Of a stretch of 64,000 bases of DNA, positions 1 through 8,429 are shown in pieces. The stretch covers positions 62,001 to 126,000 of the forward strand of contig DASZOU010000005.1 of the NCBI GenBank assembly GCA_035550655.1, in the 5' to 3' direction. The notes under the pieces were generated by a model. The model was not told where the DNA came from, did no database searches, and saw nothing but the letters and a program-made list of their open reading frames with translations. Each line of letters opens with the position of its first letter. Within the stretch, counting starts at the first letter, position 1. The DNA is from DASZTV01 sp035550655. Its GTDB lineage: Bacteria; Actinomycetota; Actinomycetes; JAFAQI01. Made by a program: the position numbers and the translations under genes.

Positions 1-1580
1 CTGGCGCCGTTGCTGCCGGTCGTGACGTCGCGGAACGACCCGTCGTTGGCGCCGTACGCCGCGTACAGCGCGTTGTCGACGTCCCCGACGCCGGCCGTCA
101 CCCCGTGCGACGCCAGCGCATTCGTGAACAGCGCGGCCTCGACGGGCGCCGCGAGGCTGGTGCCACCGAACAGGTAGTCCCCGGCGCCATCTGTCGGGTC
201 GCTGCTGAACCCGGGGAAGCCAACACCGTCGCCCACGTAGGCGTGGGCGGCGATGTCCGGAACCAGCCGTTTGGTCGCGCTCGCAAAGGGCGGGTCCTGG
301 ATCGCGCTCTGGTACGTCGGCTTGTTGAAGAAGCGCGACGCGCCCCCGCCGGACCCGCCGTTGCCGGCGCAGTCGCCGGACCCGGTGCAGCTCCATGCGG
401 TTTCCTGCCAGTTGCTGCCGTTGTTGGGTGCTGATGCCCCGACCGGCGTGAGCCAGGTGCCTCCGACACCGACCACTTCCGGTGAGGATGCCGGGTAGTC
501 AGGGTCGGTTGCGGCCCCGTCGCACTGGTCGTAGATGCCGTCGTCCCCCGACGCGGCGAAGACCGTGACCCCGGCGGCAAGGAGCGCGGTGAGGATCGGC
601 TCCATCTGGTTCATCGCGGCGCTGCCGGTGTCCGACTCGCAAAGACCCCACGAGGTGGACAAGGCGACGATGTGAGGATCGCCGCCTTGGAAGGCGAACT
701 GGTCTTGTGTGACGTCGTCCAGGACCTGGGAGAACGCATCCATGAACCCGGTAGCCGCACCGTTCGGCGCGAAGTAGGCGCGCTGGTTCGCGAACGGGTC
801 GGTCGACAGGATCGACTCCTGGTCGAGGTCGACCTCCTCGTCTCCGGTGTCCGACGGACTTGCCGGCGGGACCGTCGCCTGGTCGACCGGAATCGTCATG
901 AGCTGGTTCGCGTTGAAGCTCCCCACGCCCCACGGCTTGGCCGCCCAGGTTGCCAGGTCACTTGAGTTCCACCCGGCGAGCTGGATCGTGGCGATCGTCA
1001 ATGTTGCGTTCGGGTCGGAGCCGGCGGGCGGAGTCCGTCCGGATGCGGTGTACGCGTTGCGGAAGTCGTCACCGGTCAGGACGTCGTCGCTGTGGTGAAA
1101 CAGCCTGGCCCCTGCGGCATCGGGGAACGCCGCCGTCGCGAGGCCCCGAAGCGAGGACGGCATTGCCGGATAGGGCCGCGCCGCGGCAACGCGCTGGGCC
1201 GGCGTGGCATGGGCTCGCATCACCGGGTGCGAACCGAAGCTGGTGGCGACCGTGTCGCTCGGACCGCTCGCCGACACCGACCAGGCAGTCTCGCCGGTCA
1301 CGGTGAGCCCGTCGGCGCGAAGCGCGTGCACGACCGCGTCGTGCTGCGACGCGCTGGGGAGCAGCTTGCGCAGCGCGGCAACGCGCTCGGCGTGGGACAG
1401 GCCGTGCGCCGCCGCGAGCTGCCGCAGCTGAGCCATGTGATGCGCCTCGAGGAAGACCGTGATGCCGGTCTGCGACGGGGTCGCGGCCGCCGGTACTGCC
1501 GTTGCCCCGATAGCGGCGACCACGGCGACGGCGACGGCGGTCGGAAGGCAGGACGAAGCCAAGCGTCGCAGCATCAACAT
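1..1580 (-). CDS. Secreted sedolisin (S53) serine-carboxyl protease, C-terminus cut by window edge
   Basis: Secreted acid-type endopeptidase precursor; 526 residues are visible. Residues 1-33 form a signal peptide (MLMLRRLASS, then an Ala/Val core ending VPAAA). A pro-kumamolisin-type propeptide spans about 35-180 and the catalytic domain follows. The sedolisin catalytic elements are all present: the ExxxD pair Glu249/Asp253, the oxyanion Asp346 in SGDDG, and Ser475 in GGTSLAAP. The last visible residues (RDVTTGSNGA) match the start of the family's Ca2+-binding loop, so probably only a few dozen residues are missing. ATG at 1580 is chosen because it begins the signal peptide directly. It is the last gene in this direction after mutT1 and is separated from it by a short hairpin. 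Family call is secure; the substrate is unknown. Confidence 0.92.
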   Translation of the reverse strand, partial: MLMLRRLASSCLPTAVAVAVVAAIGATAVPAAATPSQTGITVFLEAHHMAQLRQLAAAHGLSHAERVAALRKLLPSASQHDAVVHALRADGLTVTGETAWSVSASGPSDTVATSFGSHPVMRAHATPAQRVAAARPYPAMPSSLRGLATAAFPDAAGARLFHHSDDVLTGDDFRNAYTASGRTPPAGSDPNATLTIATIQLAGWNSSDLATWAAKPWGVGSFNANQLMTIPVDQATVPPASPSDTGDEEVDLDQESILSTDPFANQRAYFAPNGAATGFMDAFSQVLDDVTQDQFAFQGGDPHIVALSTSWGLCESDTGSAAMNQMEPILTALLAAGVTVFAASGDDGIYDQCDGAATDPDYPASSPEVVGVGGTWLTPVGASAPNNGSNWQETAWSCTGSGDCAGNGGSGGGASRFFNKPTYQSAIQDPPFASATKRLVPDIAAHAYVGDGVGFPGFSSDPTDGAGDYLFGGTSLAAPVEAALFTNALASHGVTAGVGDVDNALYAAYGANDGSFRDVTTGSNGA

Positions 1581-1645
1581 GTCCCCGGTTTCTCGTCCGC
1601 CCCCGCGACACCCCATCGGCAGGTGCGCCAAGAATATGTAGACCG

Positions 1646-1662
1646 GGGCTGGCGCGCAGCCC
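1646..1662 (-). terminator. Small hairpin after mutT1
   Basis: GGGCTG/CAGCCC arms around a 5-nt loop, 1 nt past the mutT1 stop codon. It has no U-tract. It could end the polyphosphate operon before the sedolisin gene, but it is short. Confidence 0.4.
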
Positions 1663-1663
1663 G

Positions 1664-2566
1664 CTAGAGGATCGGGTCGAAGCGTTCGAGTGCCGTGATC
1701 CGGAGCGGGTCGGCCGCGTGCAGGTGCAGCACGAACAGCCCGCCCTTGCGCAGCGACGCGTCATCGGGCGGCTTCGCGCCGAGGGTGGCGCAGGCCGCAG
1801 TGACCAGCCCCGGGATCGTCTTGCCCTGGCTGCACACGACCGACGGCACGTGGGAGCTGAGCAACGCGAGGAGTCGGTCGACGGCGAGCTCGGGCTGCTC
1901 GGCGAAGCCGGTCTCCGACAGCAGCGGCTCGCTCTCGACGGTCAGCCGGGCCTCGCCGGCGTACGGTCCGATGGTCTCCAGGCACCGCAGTACGTCGGCC
2001 GACAGCACCCGCCGGATGCCGTAGGCCGCGAGCAACGGGATCAGCGCCTCGGCCTGCTCCTCGCCGAGCGCGTCGAGGGGCCGCTCCCGGTCCGCGCCCG
2101 GCCACGTCGCCCGCTCACCGGCGCTGGCGTGTCGAACGACGATGCACGGCCGGGTCGAGACGGCCTCGTGGTCGACGTCGAGGAGAATTCCCTGGTCCCG
2201 CTCCGGGAACAGGTGCCGCCTGGCCTCGCGAGGCGGCAGCCACATCAGCTGGTCGACCTCGTCGTTGGGCACGAACTCGCCCCCGGTGACCCGCATCGCC
2301 CAGTAGCGGACCCGCTTCGGCAGTCCCTCTTTGAGGTAGTGGATCTCGCCCAGCGGCCGGCCCGGCTCCGCCGTGTGCCCGGTCTCCTCCTCGACCTCGC
2401 GCAGTGCCCCGAGCACAGGGTGCTCCCCAGCGGTCAGCTTGCCCTTCGGAATCGACCAGTCGTCGTACTTCGGTCGGTGGACGAGCGCGACTTCGATCTG
2501 AGCGCCTCCGGTCGCCGGCCGCCACAGCACGCCACCGGCGGCCTCGATCACCTTCTCCGACGCCAT
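1664..2566 (-). CDS. mutT1: MutT1-like Nudix hydrolase fused to a histidine phosphatase domain
   Basis: Predicted 300-aa two-domain enzyme like mycobacterial MutT1, which removes phosphate from 8-oxo-(d)GTP and diadenosine polyphosphates. The N-terminal Nudix domain carries the Nudix box at about residues 42-64 (GKLTAGEH...REVEEETG). The C-terminal half is a histidine-phosphatase domain starting with the RHASAGE motif near residue 145. ATG 2566 is chosen because the protein then begins directly before the first Nudix strand (MASEKVIEAAGGVLW); the longer in-frame extension overlaps the CYTH/CHAD gene. It sits 71 bp downstream of that gene, and ppk1–mutT1 adjacency is also seen in mycobacteria. 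The link to polyphosphate or nucleotide housekeeping is inferred from context. Confidence 0.9.
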   Translation of the reverse strand: MASEKVIEAAGGVLWRPATGGAQIEVALVHRPKYDDWSIPKGKLTAGEHPVLGALREVEEETGHTAEPGRPLGEIHYLKEGLPKRVRYWAMRVTGGEFVPNDEVDQLMWLPPREARRHLFPERDQGILLDVDHEAVSTRPCIVVRHASAGERATWPGADRERPLDALGEEQAEALIPLLAAYGIRRVLSADVLRCLETIGPYAGEARLTVESEPLLSETGFAEQPELAVDRLLALLSSHVPSVVCSQGKTIPGLVTAACATLGAKPPDDASLRKGGLFVLHLHAADPLRITALERFDPIL

Positions 2567-2584
2567 GAGGAGACCATCTTGCCC

Positions 2585-2604
2585 TAGGACACTCGCCGGT
2601 CCTA
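2585..2604. promoter_or_regulatory. TAGGAC-N8-GTCCTA inverted repeat before mutT1
   Basis: Perfect 6-bp arms 18 nt upstream of the mutT1 ATG, in the 71-bp gap after the CYTH/CHAD gene. A second small dyad (ACGGCA/TGCCGT, 2618-2638) reaches into the upstream stop codon. They could be an attenuating hairpin or an operator. No family match is known to me. Confidence 0.3.
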
Positions 2605-2637
2605 AGCCGATCGGCCGACGGCAGTCGAACGGTGCCG

Positions 2638-4188
2638 TTACGCGCGCAGCCACTCCAGCGACTTCGACCGCGCCGCGTCCTTCCACTGCTGCCGGAACTC
2701 CGCTCGTGCGGCTGCACCTGCTTCGTCCTGCTTCGCGTGCAGCAGGCCGAGGGTGAACGCGATCGTGCTGCCGCCACGCTGCGTGGCGGTCGCCCGGAGG
2801 AACTCCGCGGCGATGACGGCATCCTGGTTCTCCCCGAGCGAGTCCTGCAGCGATGCGGCGATCTTCGCGAGGCGTTGCGCGGGCCGGCCGAAGATCGGAG
2901 CCGCGGCCTCGCAGGAGTACCGCAGCCGCTTGGCCTCGATGCGGACCTGGTGCCAGTGCTCGGCGACATGGTCCGGGCGGTCGAGCGCCTTGACACCGTC
3001 GACGAGCTCGGCCCATGCGGCGTGGACCAGCTTCGGGATCGCCTTGCCGGTTGGCCGTTCACCGGCGGGCGACGTGAACGGCTCCCAACCTGCGTCCACC
3101 AGGCGCTCGAGCAGCACGACGTACCGCTCGCTGGACAGGGTCGACTCGACGCTGTCCCGTCCGCTCGCGAGGTTGCCTTTGAGGATCGCCTCGAGCCGTG
3201 CCCGGACGGGTCCGACGACAAGCTCCTCCGGCAGCGCGTCGAGGTCGCGGGTCAGCCGCGCGAGCAGGACTTCGTTGTCCCTCGTCGTGCTGAGCGAGTC
3301 GGCGAGCCAGGACAGCTCGCGCCGCAACGAGTTCGCCCACTGCGGGTCGAGCAGCGGCTTGAACGTCTTCAGGACGCTGCGCAGGCGTCGCGCCGTCACC
3401 CGCATCTGGTGGGCGGCGTCTTCCTGGTCGCGGCGCACGCTGTTGTCGAGCGCGATCAGGCGCCGGACGTCGCGGCGGAGCATGTCGCGCACCGCGCAAC
3501 GCGCGGGCTCGTCGAGGCCGACCTTGCCGGGCAGCGGCGGGTCCGGGTCGGCGCTCGCCTGTGGTCCGAGGGCGCGCACCACCTTCGGCACGAACTCCCC
3601 GCCGACGGCACCGCTGCCGCGCAGCAACCCGCCCACGGACTCGATCGCGGCCAGACCGCCGCCGCGGTCCTCGACCTCGATCTCGCGGAACCGGCCCGCC
3701 ACGTGGCCGGCGTTGACCACCGAGACGAGATCGTCGGTGAGCTCGACCAGCGGCTTTCCTGTGACGTCGCGCAGCAGGTACGCCGTGCGCTGTGTGACGA
3801 GGGTGGCTACCGGGCCGAGCACCGCCGTGCGTGACCACGGCAGCACCAGGTCGCGAAGCGCGGCGGGAATCGTGTCGCTGCCGCCGGGCTCGCGGAGCTC
3901 CTCCCGCGTCACCGCGCTCGCGTCGGGAACCGCGCGGGCCAGGGTGCTCGGCAGCTTCAGGTGCCAGCCGTCGTGCGCATCGCCCTCGCCGGACCGGTGG
4001 CGAAGCGTGATGCCCTCCCGGGCGAGGCGCAGGTCGCTGGTGTCCCAGTAGACCGCCCGCAGCTCCTGCTGCACCGGCTCGTCCGCGCTGGCGGCTCCGG
4101 TGCGGCTGTCGAGCAGGTCGGGAATCTGGAATGGCGGGTGGACGCGGAACTTGGCCTCGACCTCGCGGGTGGCCGTGGGTGAGGTCAT
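2638..4188 (-). CDS. CYTH and CHAD domain protein (polyphosphate-associated)
   Basis: 516-aa protein with an N-terminal CYTH domain (triphosphate tunnel metalloenzyme; signature ExExK visible as REVEAKF at about residues 8-14) and a C-terminal CHAD domain (about 220-516), an all-helical, His/Arg-rich fold that binds inorganic polyphosphate. Helix motifs such as HQMRVTARRLRSVL and HQVRIEAKRLRYS are typical CHAD repeats supplying basic residues. The start ATG (4188) overlaps the ppk1 stop as ATGA, so the two are very likely translationally coupled. CYTH enzymes hydrolyse tripolyphosphate or related compounds. With the polyphosphate kinase just upstream, a role in polyP binding or turnover is a strong inference, but the exact reaction is not shown by the sequence. 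Confidence 0.92.
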   Translation of the reverse strand: MTSPTATREVEAKFRVHPPFQIPDLLDSRTGAASADEPVQQELRAVYWDTSDLRLAREGITLRHRSGEGDAHDGWHLKLPSTLARAVPDASAVTREELREPGGSDTIPAALRDLVLPWSRTAVLGPVATLVTQRTAYLLRDVTGKPLVELTDDLVSVVNAGHVAGRFREIEVEDRGGGLAAIESVGGLLRGSGAVGGEFVPKVVRALGPQASADPDPPLPGKVGLDEPARCAVRDMLRRDVRRLIALDNSVRRDQEDAAHQMRVTARRLRSVLKTFKPLLDPQWANSLRRELSWLADSLSTTRDNEVLLARLTRDLDALPEELVVGPVRARLEAILKGNLASGRDSVESTLSSERYVVLLERLVDAGWEPFTSPAGERPTGKAIPKLVHAAWAELVDGVKALDRPDHVAEHWHQVRIEAKRLRYSCEAAAPIFGRPAQRLAKIAASLQDSLGENQDAVIAAEFLRATATQRGGSTIAFTLGLLHAKQDEAGAAARAEFRQQWKDAARSKSLEWLRA

Positions 4189-6380
4189 GCGTGCTGGCCG
4201 GAGCCGGCTTCGGCTGCCCGCTTCGCCGCGGCGCGGAGCAACGTCTGCTGGTAGTCGCGCAACGGCGTGCCGTCCGGGGCGGTCACCGCGCGCGTCCACG
4301 TGCCTTCGGCATCGAGTGTCCACGCCGATGTCGACGGATCCATGGCAAACGTCAACAGCCTTCCCAACGCTTCCTTCACGCCGCTGTCGCGGATCTCGGC
4401 AAGGGCCTCCACCCGGCGGTCGAGGTTGCGGTGCATCAGGTCGGCGCTGCCGATGAAGTATCGGTCGTCGCCACCGGCGAGGAAGTGGAACACCCGCGAG
4501 TGCTCGAGGAACCGGCCGAGGATGCTGCGCACTTTGATCGTTTCGGAGAGCCCTTTGACGCCCGGCCGGAGCGCGCACATGCCGCGCACGACGATGTCGA
4601 TCGGGACGCCGGCGATGGACGCGTCGTACAACGCGTCGATCACGTCCTCGTCGACGAGACTGTTCAGCTTCAGGGTGATGCCCGCCGGTCGGCCGGCCGC
4701 GGCGTGCTGGGTCTCTTCGGCGATCAGCTGCATCAAGCCGGTGCGCAACGTGTCCGGCGCGACGAGCAAGGTGCGGTAGTCGCGGTGCTTGGTGTAGCCG
4801 GAGAGGTGGTTGAACAGGTCGGCCACGTCGGCGCCCACCACCGGGTCGACCGTCAGCAGGCCCAGGTCCTCGTACATCCGCGCCGTCTTGGGGTTGTAGT
4901 TGCCGGTGCCGATGTGGGTGTAGCGGCGAAGGCTGCCGTCGGGCTCCTGGCGTACGACGAGGCAGAGCTTGGCGTGTGTCTTGAGGCCGACGACGCCGTA
5001 CACGACGTGGCATCCGGCCTGTTCCAGGGCGCGCGCCCACTTGATGTTGGCCTGTTCGTCGAAGCGCGCCTTGATCTCGACGACGACGAGCACCTGCTTG
5101 CCGGCTTCCGCCGCGTCGATGAGCGCGTCCACCAACGGCGAGTCACCGCTCGTGCGGTACAGCGTCTGTTTGATCGCGAGCACTGCAGGGTCGGCGGCCG
5201 CTTGCTCGACGAACGCCTGCACGCTCGTCGCGAACGAGTCATATGGGTGGTGCAGCAGCACGTCGCCGCGCCGCATCGCCGAGAAGACGTCGACGGCGGC
5301 CTTCGGGTCACCGTTTCGCAGTCGAGAGTGCGTGATCGGAGGCACGACCTCGAACTTCAGCGCGGGCGCATCCAGATCGGCGAGGGCCCAGAGGCTCGAC
5401 AGGTCGAGCGGCCCGTCGATCCGGTACAGCTGCTGCTCGCTGATGTCGAGCTCGCGGACGAGCAGGTCGAGCACCTTCTCGCTGATGTCCGCGACGACTT
5501 CGAGCCGGACCGCCGGACCGAACCGCCGCCGGGTGAGCTCCCGCTCGAGCGCCTGCAACAGGTTGTCGACGTCGTCTTCCTCGACGGTCAGGTCCTCGTT
5601 GCGCGTCACTCGGAACAGCGAGGTCTCGATCACGTCCATGCCGGGGAACAGGTCGGGCACGTGCGCGGCGATCACGTCCTCGAGCGGAACGAACCTGCGC
5701 GCGCCGACCGCCAGGAACCGGGACAGCACCGGGGGCACCTTCACCCGGGCGAAGTGCTCCCGCCCGGTCTCTCGGTCACGGACGACGACCGCGAGGTTCA
5801 GCGACAGGCCGGAGATATAGGGAAAGGGGTGAGCCGGGTCGACCGCGAGCGGGGTGAGGACGGGAAAGACGTGCTCCGAGAAGAGCGTGTCGGCGCGGCG
5901 GCGCTCGTCCGTCGTGAGCTCGTCATAGCGGAGCAGCTCGATGCCCTCGGCACCCAGCGCGGGCAGCAGCTTGTCGCGGAACAGCGCCGAGTGGTTCGCG
6001 ACGAGCTCGTGCGCGCGGGTGGCAATGAGCTCGAGCTGCTCCCGCGGGGGAAGCCCGGCAGGTGTCGTGACCGCCAGGCCGGTCGCGAGCCGGCGCTGCA
6101 GGCCGGCCACCCGGACCATGAAGAACTCGTCGAGGTTCGTGGCGAAGATCGCCGTGAAGCGCGCGCGCTCGAGCAGGGGGACCGACTCGTCCGCCGCCAG
6201 CTCCAGCACCCGCGAGTTGAAGTCGAGCCAGCTGCTCTCGCGGTCGATGAAACGGTCGGGGTACGCGGGGCGGCTGATGCGGGCGGCGGAGTGCTCGTAC
6301 TCCTCGATCTCCTCGGCGAGGTCGTCGGCGTACCGGGGAAGGTCAGGCGCGCTCGACGCCGTCGTGCTCACCCCTACCAC
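4185..6380 (-). CDS. ppk1: Polyphosphate kinase 1
   Basis: Polyphosphate kinase that reversibly transfers the gamma phosphate of ATP onto a polyphosphate chain through a phosphohistidine intermediate. The 731 aa is normal for Ppk1. The N-terminal domain begins FIDRESSWLDFNSRVLELA. The C-terminal pair of phospholipase-D-like domains contains both conserved His motifs (LKTHAKLCLVVR and YTHIGTGNYNPKTAR). The start is MVGVSTT; a few downstream starts are possible in the unstructured leader. It is first in a three-gene set (ppk1, CYTH/CHAD, mutT1). A PHO-box-like direct repeat lies about 80 bp upstream, suggesting phosphate-starvation control. Long antisense reading frames across this gene are GC-rich artefacts. 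Confidence 0.97.
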   Translation of the reverse strand: MVGVSTTASSAPDLPRYADDLAEEIEEYEHSAARISRPAYPDRFIDRESSWLDFNSRVLELAADESVPLLERARFTAIFATNLDEFFMVRVAGLQRRLATGLAVTTPAGLPPREQLELIATRAHELVANHSALFRDKLLPALGAEGIELLRYDELTTDERRRADTLFSEHVFPVLTPLAVDPAHPFPYISGLSLNLAVVVRDRETGREHFARVKVPPVLSRFLAVGARRFVPLEDVIAAHVPDLFPGMDVIETSLFRVTRNEDLTVEEDDVDNLLQALERELTRRRFGPAVRLEVVADISEKVLDLLVRELDISEQQLYRIDGPLDLSSLWALADLDAPALKFEVVPPITHSRLRNGDPKAAVDVFSAMRRGDVLLHHPYDSFATSVQAFVEQAAADPAVLAIKQTLYRTSGDSPLVDALIDAAEAGKQVLVVVEIKARFDEQANIKWARALEQAGCHVVYGVVGLKTHAKLCLVVRQEPDGSLRRYTHIGTGNYNPKTARMYEDLGLLTVDPVVGADVADLFNHLSGYTKHRDYRTLLVAPDTLRTGLMQLIAEETQHAAAGRPAGITLKLNSLVDEDVIDALYDASIAGVPIDIVVRGMCALRPGVKGLSETIKVRSILGRFLEHSRVFHFLAGGDDRYFIGSADLMHRNLDRRVEALAEIRDSGVKEALGRLLTFAMDPSTSAWTLDAEGTWTRAVTAPDGTPLRDYQQTLLRAAAKRAAEAGSGQHA

Positions 6381-6461
6381 CCCGATCCGCTGCTGCCGGC
6401 CTGTTGCTCTAGGGCTCCACTGTTACGGGCGCAAGCGGCGGCTGTCCAGGTCGGCGTGTGC

Positions 6462-6483
6462 GCCACATGAACGCCAGATGAAC
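6462..6483 (-). promoter_or_regulatory. PHO-box-like tandem direct repeat upstream of ppk1
   Basis: On the minus strand two 11-nt units stand head to tail, GTTCATCTGGC and GTTCATGTGGC, differing at a single base. This matches the architecture of the Streptomyces PhoP-binding PHO box (11-nt direct repeats with a GTTCA core). The block lies 81 bp upstream of the ppk1 start, in the 111-bp gap after the glycosyltransferase stop. ppk is a known PhoP target in Streptomyces; binding here is inferred. Confidence 0.65.
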
Positions 6484-6491
6484 AACCGGGA

Positions 6492-8360
6492 CTAGCGCCC
6501 GGCAGGCGGCACCAGCCGGACCGCGCGTCCGTCCCGGACCAGCTCCCATCCGATCGTGCGAGCCGGCGTGCCGCCGGGCGGGGCGAAGCGCAGCCACAGC
6601 CGCCAGTGCGATCCACCGGCGAGCCGCCGCGGCAGCTTGGCGACGAACCTCGAGCCCTCGGGGTGGACCTCGATCGCGGCACCGACGCGCACCCCCGGCG
6701 ACTGCGCGTCTGCCGGCTCGAGGATCAGCGCCGCATCCAGCGTTGCCGGTGCCGCGCGCAGCCTGGGAATGTCCAGGGTGAGGCGCCGACGCCGCAGCTC
6801 GGGCGACCCGGCGCCGTCGAGGACGTCAACGAACGGATGCGACCACTCCGCGATGTCGAGCGCGAGCATGGGGGAGGGGTAGGTCCAGTACGGCTGGACC
6901 AGCTGTGGGCCGGCCGCCGTGCCGATGACGTAGGCGTCGGTTCCCTCGGGCTCGCCGTCACCGGCCGGCCGCAGCGCGGCACCGCGGGTGAGCCCGCCGA
7001 CCATGACCCGCAGCCGCAGGTCCCACAGTCCCGCGTCGAGCGGCGCTCCGCCCTGGACGGTGCCGGGATCGATCGACACCTCTCCCGAGACTTCGATGGT
7101 GCCGGTCGGGGTGATCGCGAGTGTCAGGCCATCGACGGTCGACCAGAGCTGCGCGTCGAGTCGCGAGACGACGGCGAGGTCAAGGTCGGCCGCAGCGAGG
7201 TCCTCCGGAGTGACGCGCCGATCCGCCGCGCCGACACTCGGCGCCGCTTCGGCCGGCACCAGCCAGCCGTCGCCGTCGCGCTCGAGGCGGAGTGGCTCGT
7301 CGCCGGCATGGAAGACGGCGTCGAGCTCGACCCGCAGCCGGCCGTCGCGCCAGGAGGCCGAGTAGCACGTCACGCGCAGCCGGATCGACTCCAGCCAGGC
7401 GGCGTAGCCGGTGAGCAGTGTGACCGCCCCGTCGAGCATCAGGCGGGACTGCGTGCGGATGAAGACGGGGAGGCCCTCTCGCACCCGGGCGTCGAACCGC
7501 GATGTCGCGAGGCTTCTAACCTGCTCGAGCACCTCTCGCCGGTAACGATCCTCGTAGCTGCGCATCGCGGGACCGCGCAGCCTGCCGAGCATCTCGTTGC
7601 GGTAGAAGCGCCGCTGGATCGGGATTCGCGCATCGACGTCGTCGATGTTCGCGTCGATGACGTCGAGCACGTGGGCCAGGTCGCGGTAGTACTCACTCGG
7701 GATCATCTCGACGTCACCGAGATTGCGTCCCGAGACACGGCGGCGCCGGTAGAAGTAGCACGCAACGTCTCCGACGACCGCGACCGACTTCGCGTGCGCG
7801 TAGACCTGCATGCTGAAGTGCTCGTCTTCGACGTGCCGTGGACCTTCCGCGAACCGGATGCCGTGGTCGACGAGCAGCCGGCGTCGCACCATCTTGTGCG
7901 GTGTCAGCGTCTCGACGAGTGGATAGTCGTGGATCGTGCGACCGGTCACCGTCCGGCGGAACACCGGATGGTGCAGTCCGCGGAAGTCGCTTGTCAGCTT
8001 GCCCACAACGACGTCGGCGTCGGAGGAGATCGCGAGCTCGAGCAACCGTTCGAGCGCGCGGGGGTGCATCGTGTCGTCGCTGTCCACGAACTGCACGTAG
8101 GTCCCGCGAGCGGTGTCGACGCCCACGTTGCGGGGGCGGCCGGGCCAGCCGGTCGCGTCGATGCGCACGACGCGAATCAGCTCGGGCCTGCGTTCGGCGT
8201 AGCGCGCAACGCGCTTGTCGCTGCCGTCCGTACTGCCGTCGTCGACGAGCACGACTTCGAAGCGGTCCGGGGCGAGCGTTTGGGCGAGCAACGAGTCGAG
8301 ACAGTCGACGATGTTCGCGCCTGGGTTGAAGAACGGCACGACGACGCTCACATCGACCAT
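6492..8360 (-). CDS. Family 2 glycosyltransferase with C-terminal beta-sandwich tail
   Basis: 622-aa GT-A fold transferase. The N-terminal 230 residues hold the GT2 core: VSVVVPFFN, VVLVDDGSTDGS, and the DxD-type metal site VDSDD; an H-[VE]-E-D acceptor-loop motif appears as RHVEDEHF. Residues beyond about 390 form repeated beta-rich segments like those trailing teichoic-acid-type or polymer glycosyltransferases. No membrane span is evident, so it is probably cytoplasmic or peripheral, adding sugars to a cell-envelope glycan. ATG 8360 is chosen because the GT2 fold begins at the next residue; a longer reading frame would run into the divergent gene. Donor and acceptor are unknown. Confidence 0.88.
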   Translation of the reverse strand: MVDVSVVVPFFNPGANIVDCLDSLLAQTLAPDRFEVVLVDDGSTDGSDKRVARYAERRPELIRVVRIDATGWPGRPRNVGVDTARGTYVQFVDSDDTMHPRALERLLELAISSDADVVVGKLTSDFRGLHHPVFRRTVTGRTIHDYPLVETLTPHKMVRRRLLVDHGIRFAEGPRHVEDEHFSMQVYAHAKSVAVVGDVACYFYRRRRVSGRNLGDVEMIPSEYYRDLAHVLDVIDANIDDVDARIPIQRRFYRNEMLGRLRGPAMRSYEDRYRREVLEQVRSLATSRFDARVREGLPVFIRTQSRLMLDGAVTLLTGYAAWLESIRLRVTCYSASWRDGRLRVELDAVFHAGDEPLRLERDGDGWLVPAEAAPSVGAADRRVTPEDLAAADLDLAVVSRLDAQLWSTVDGLTLAITPTGTIEVSGEVSIDPGTVQGGAPLDAGLWDLRLRVMVGGLTRGAALRPAGDGEPEGTDAYVIGTAAGPQLVQPYWTYPSPMLALDIAEWSHPFVDVLDGAGSPELRRRRLTLDIPRLRAAPATLDAALILEPADAQSPGVRVGAAIEVHPEGSRFVAKLPRRLAGGSHWRLWLRFAPPGGTPARTIGWELVRDGRAVRLVPPAGR

Positions 8361-8429
8361 TGGCGCTGACCTTAGTGGTCGGCACCTGCAAATGGGCTGC
8401 AGGCGCGGCGCAGGACGTAACCTCCCGAC

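Noticed and set aside
4131..6470. A 779-codon open frame antisense to ppk1
   Set aside because: It mirrors the codon structure of ppk1 in GC-rich DNA, shows no recognisable domain, and the minus-strand frame is an unmistakable Ppk1.
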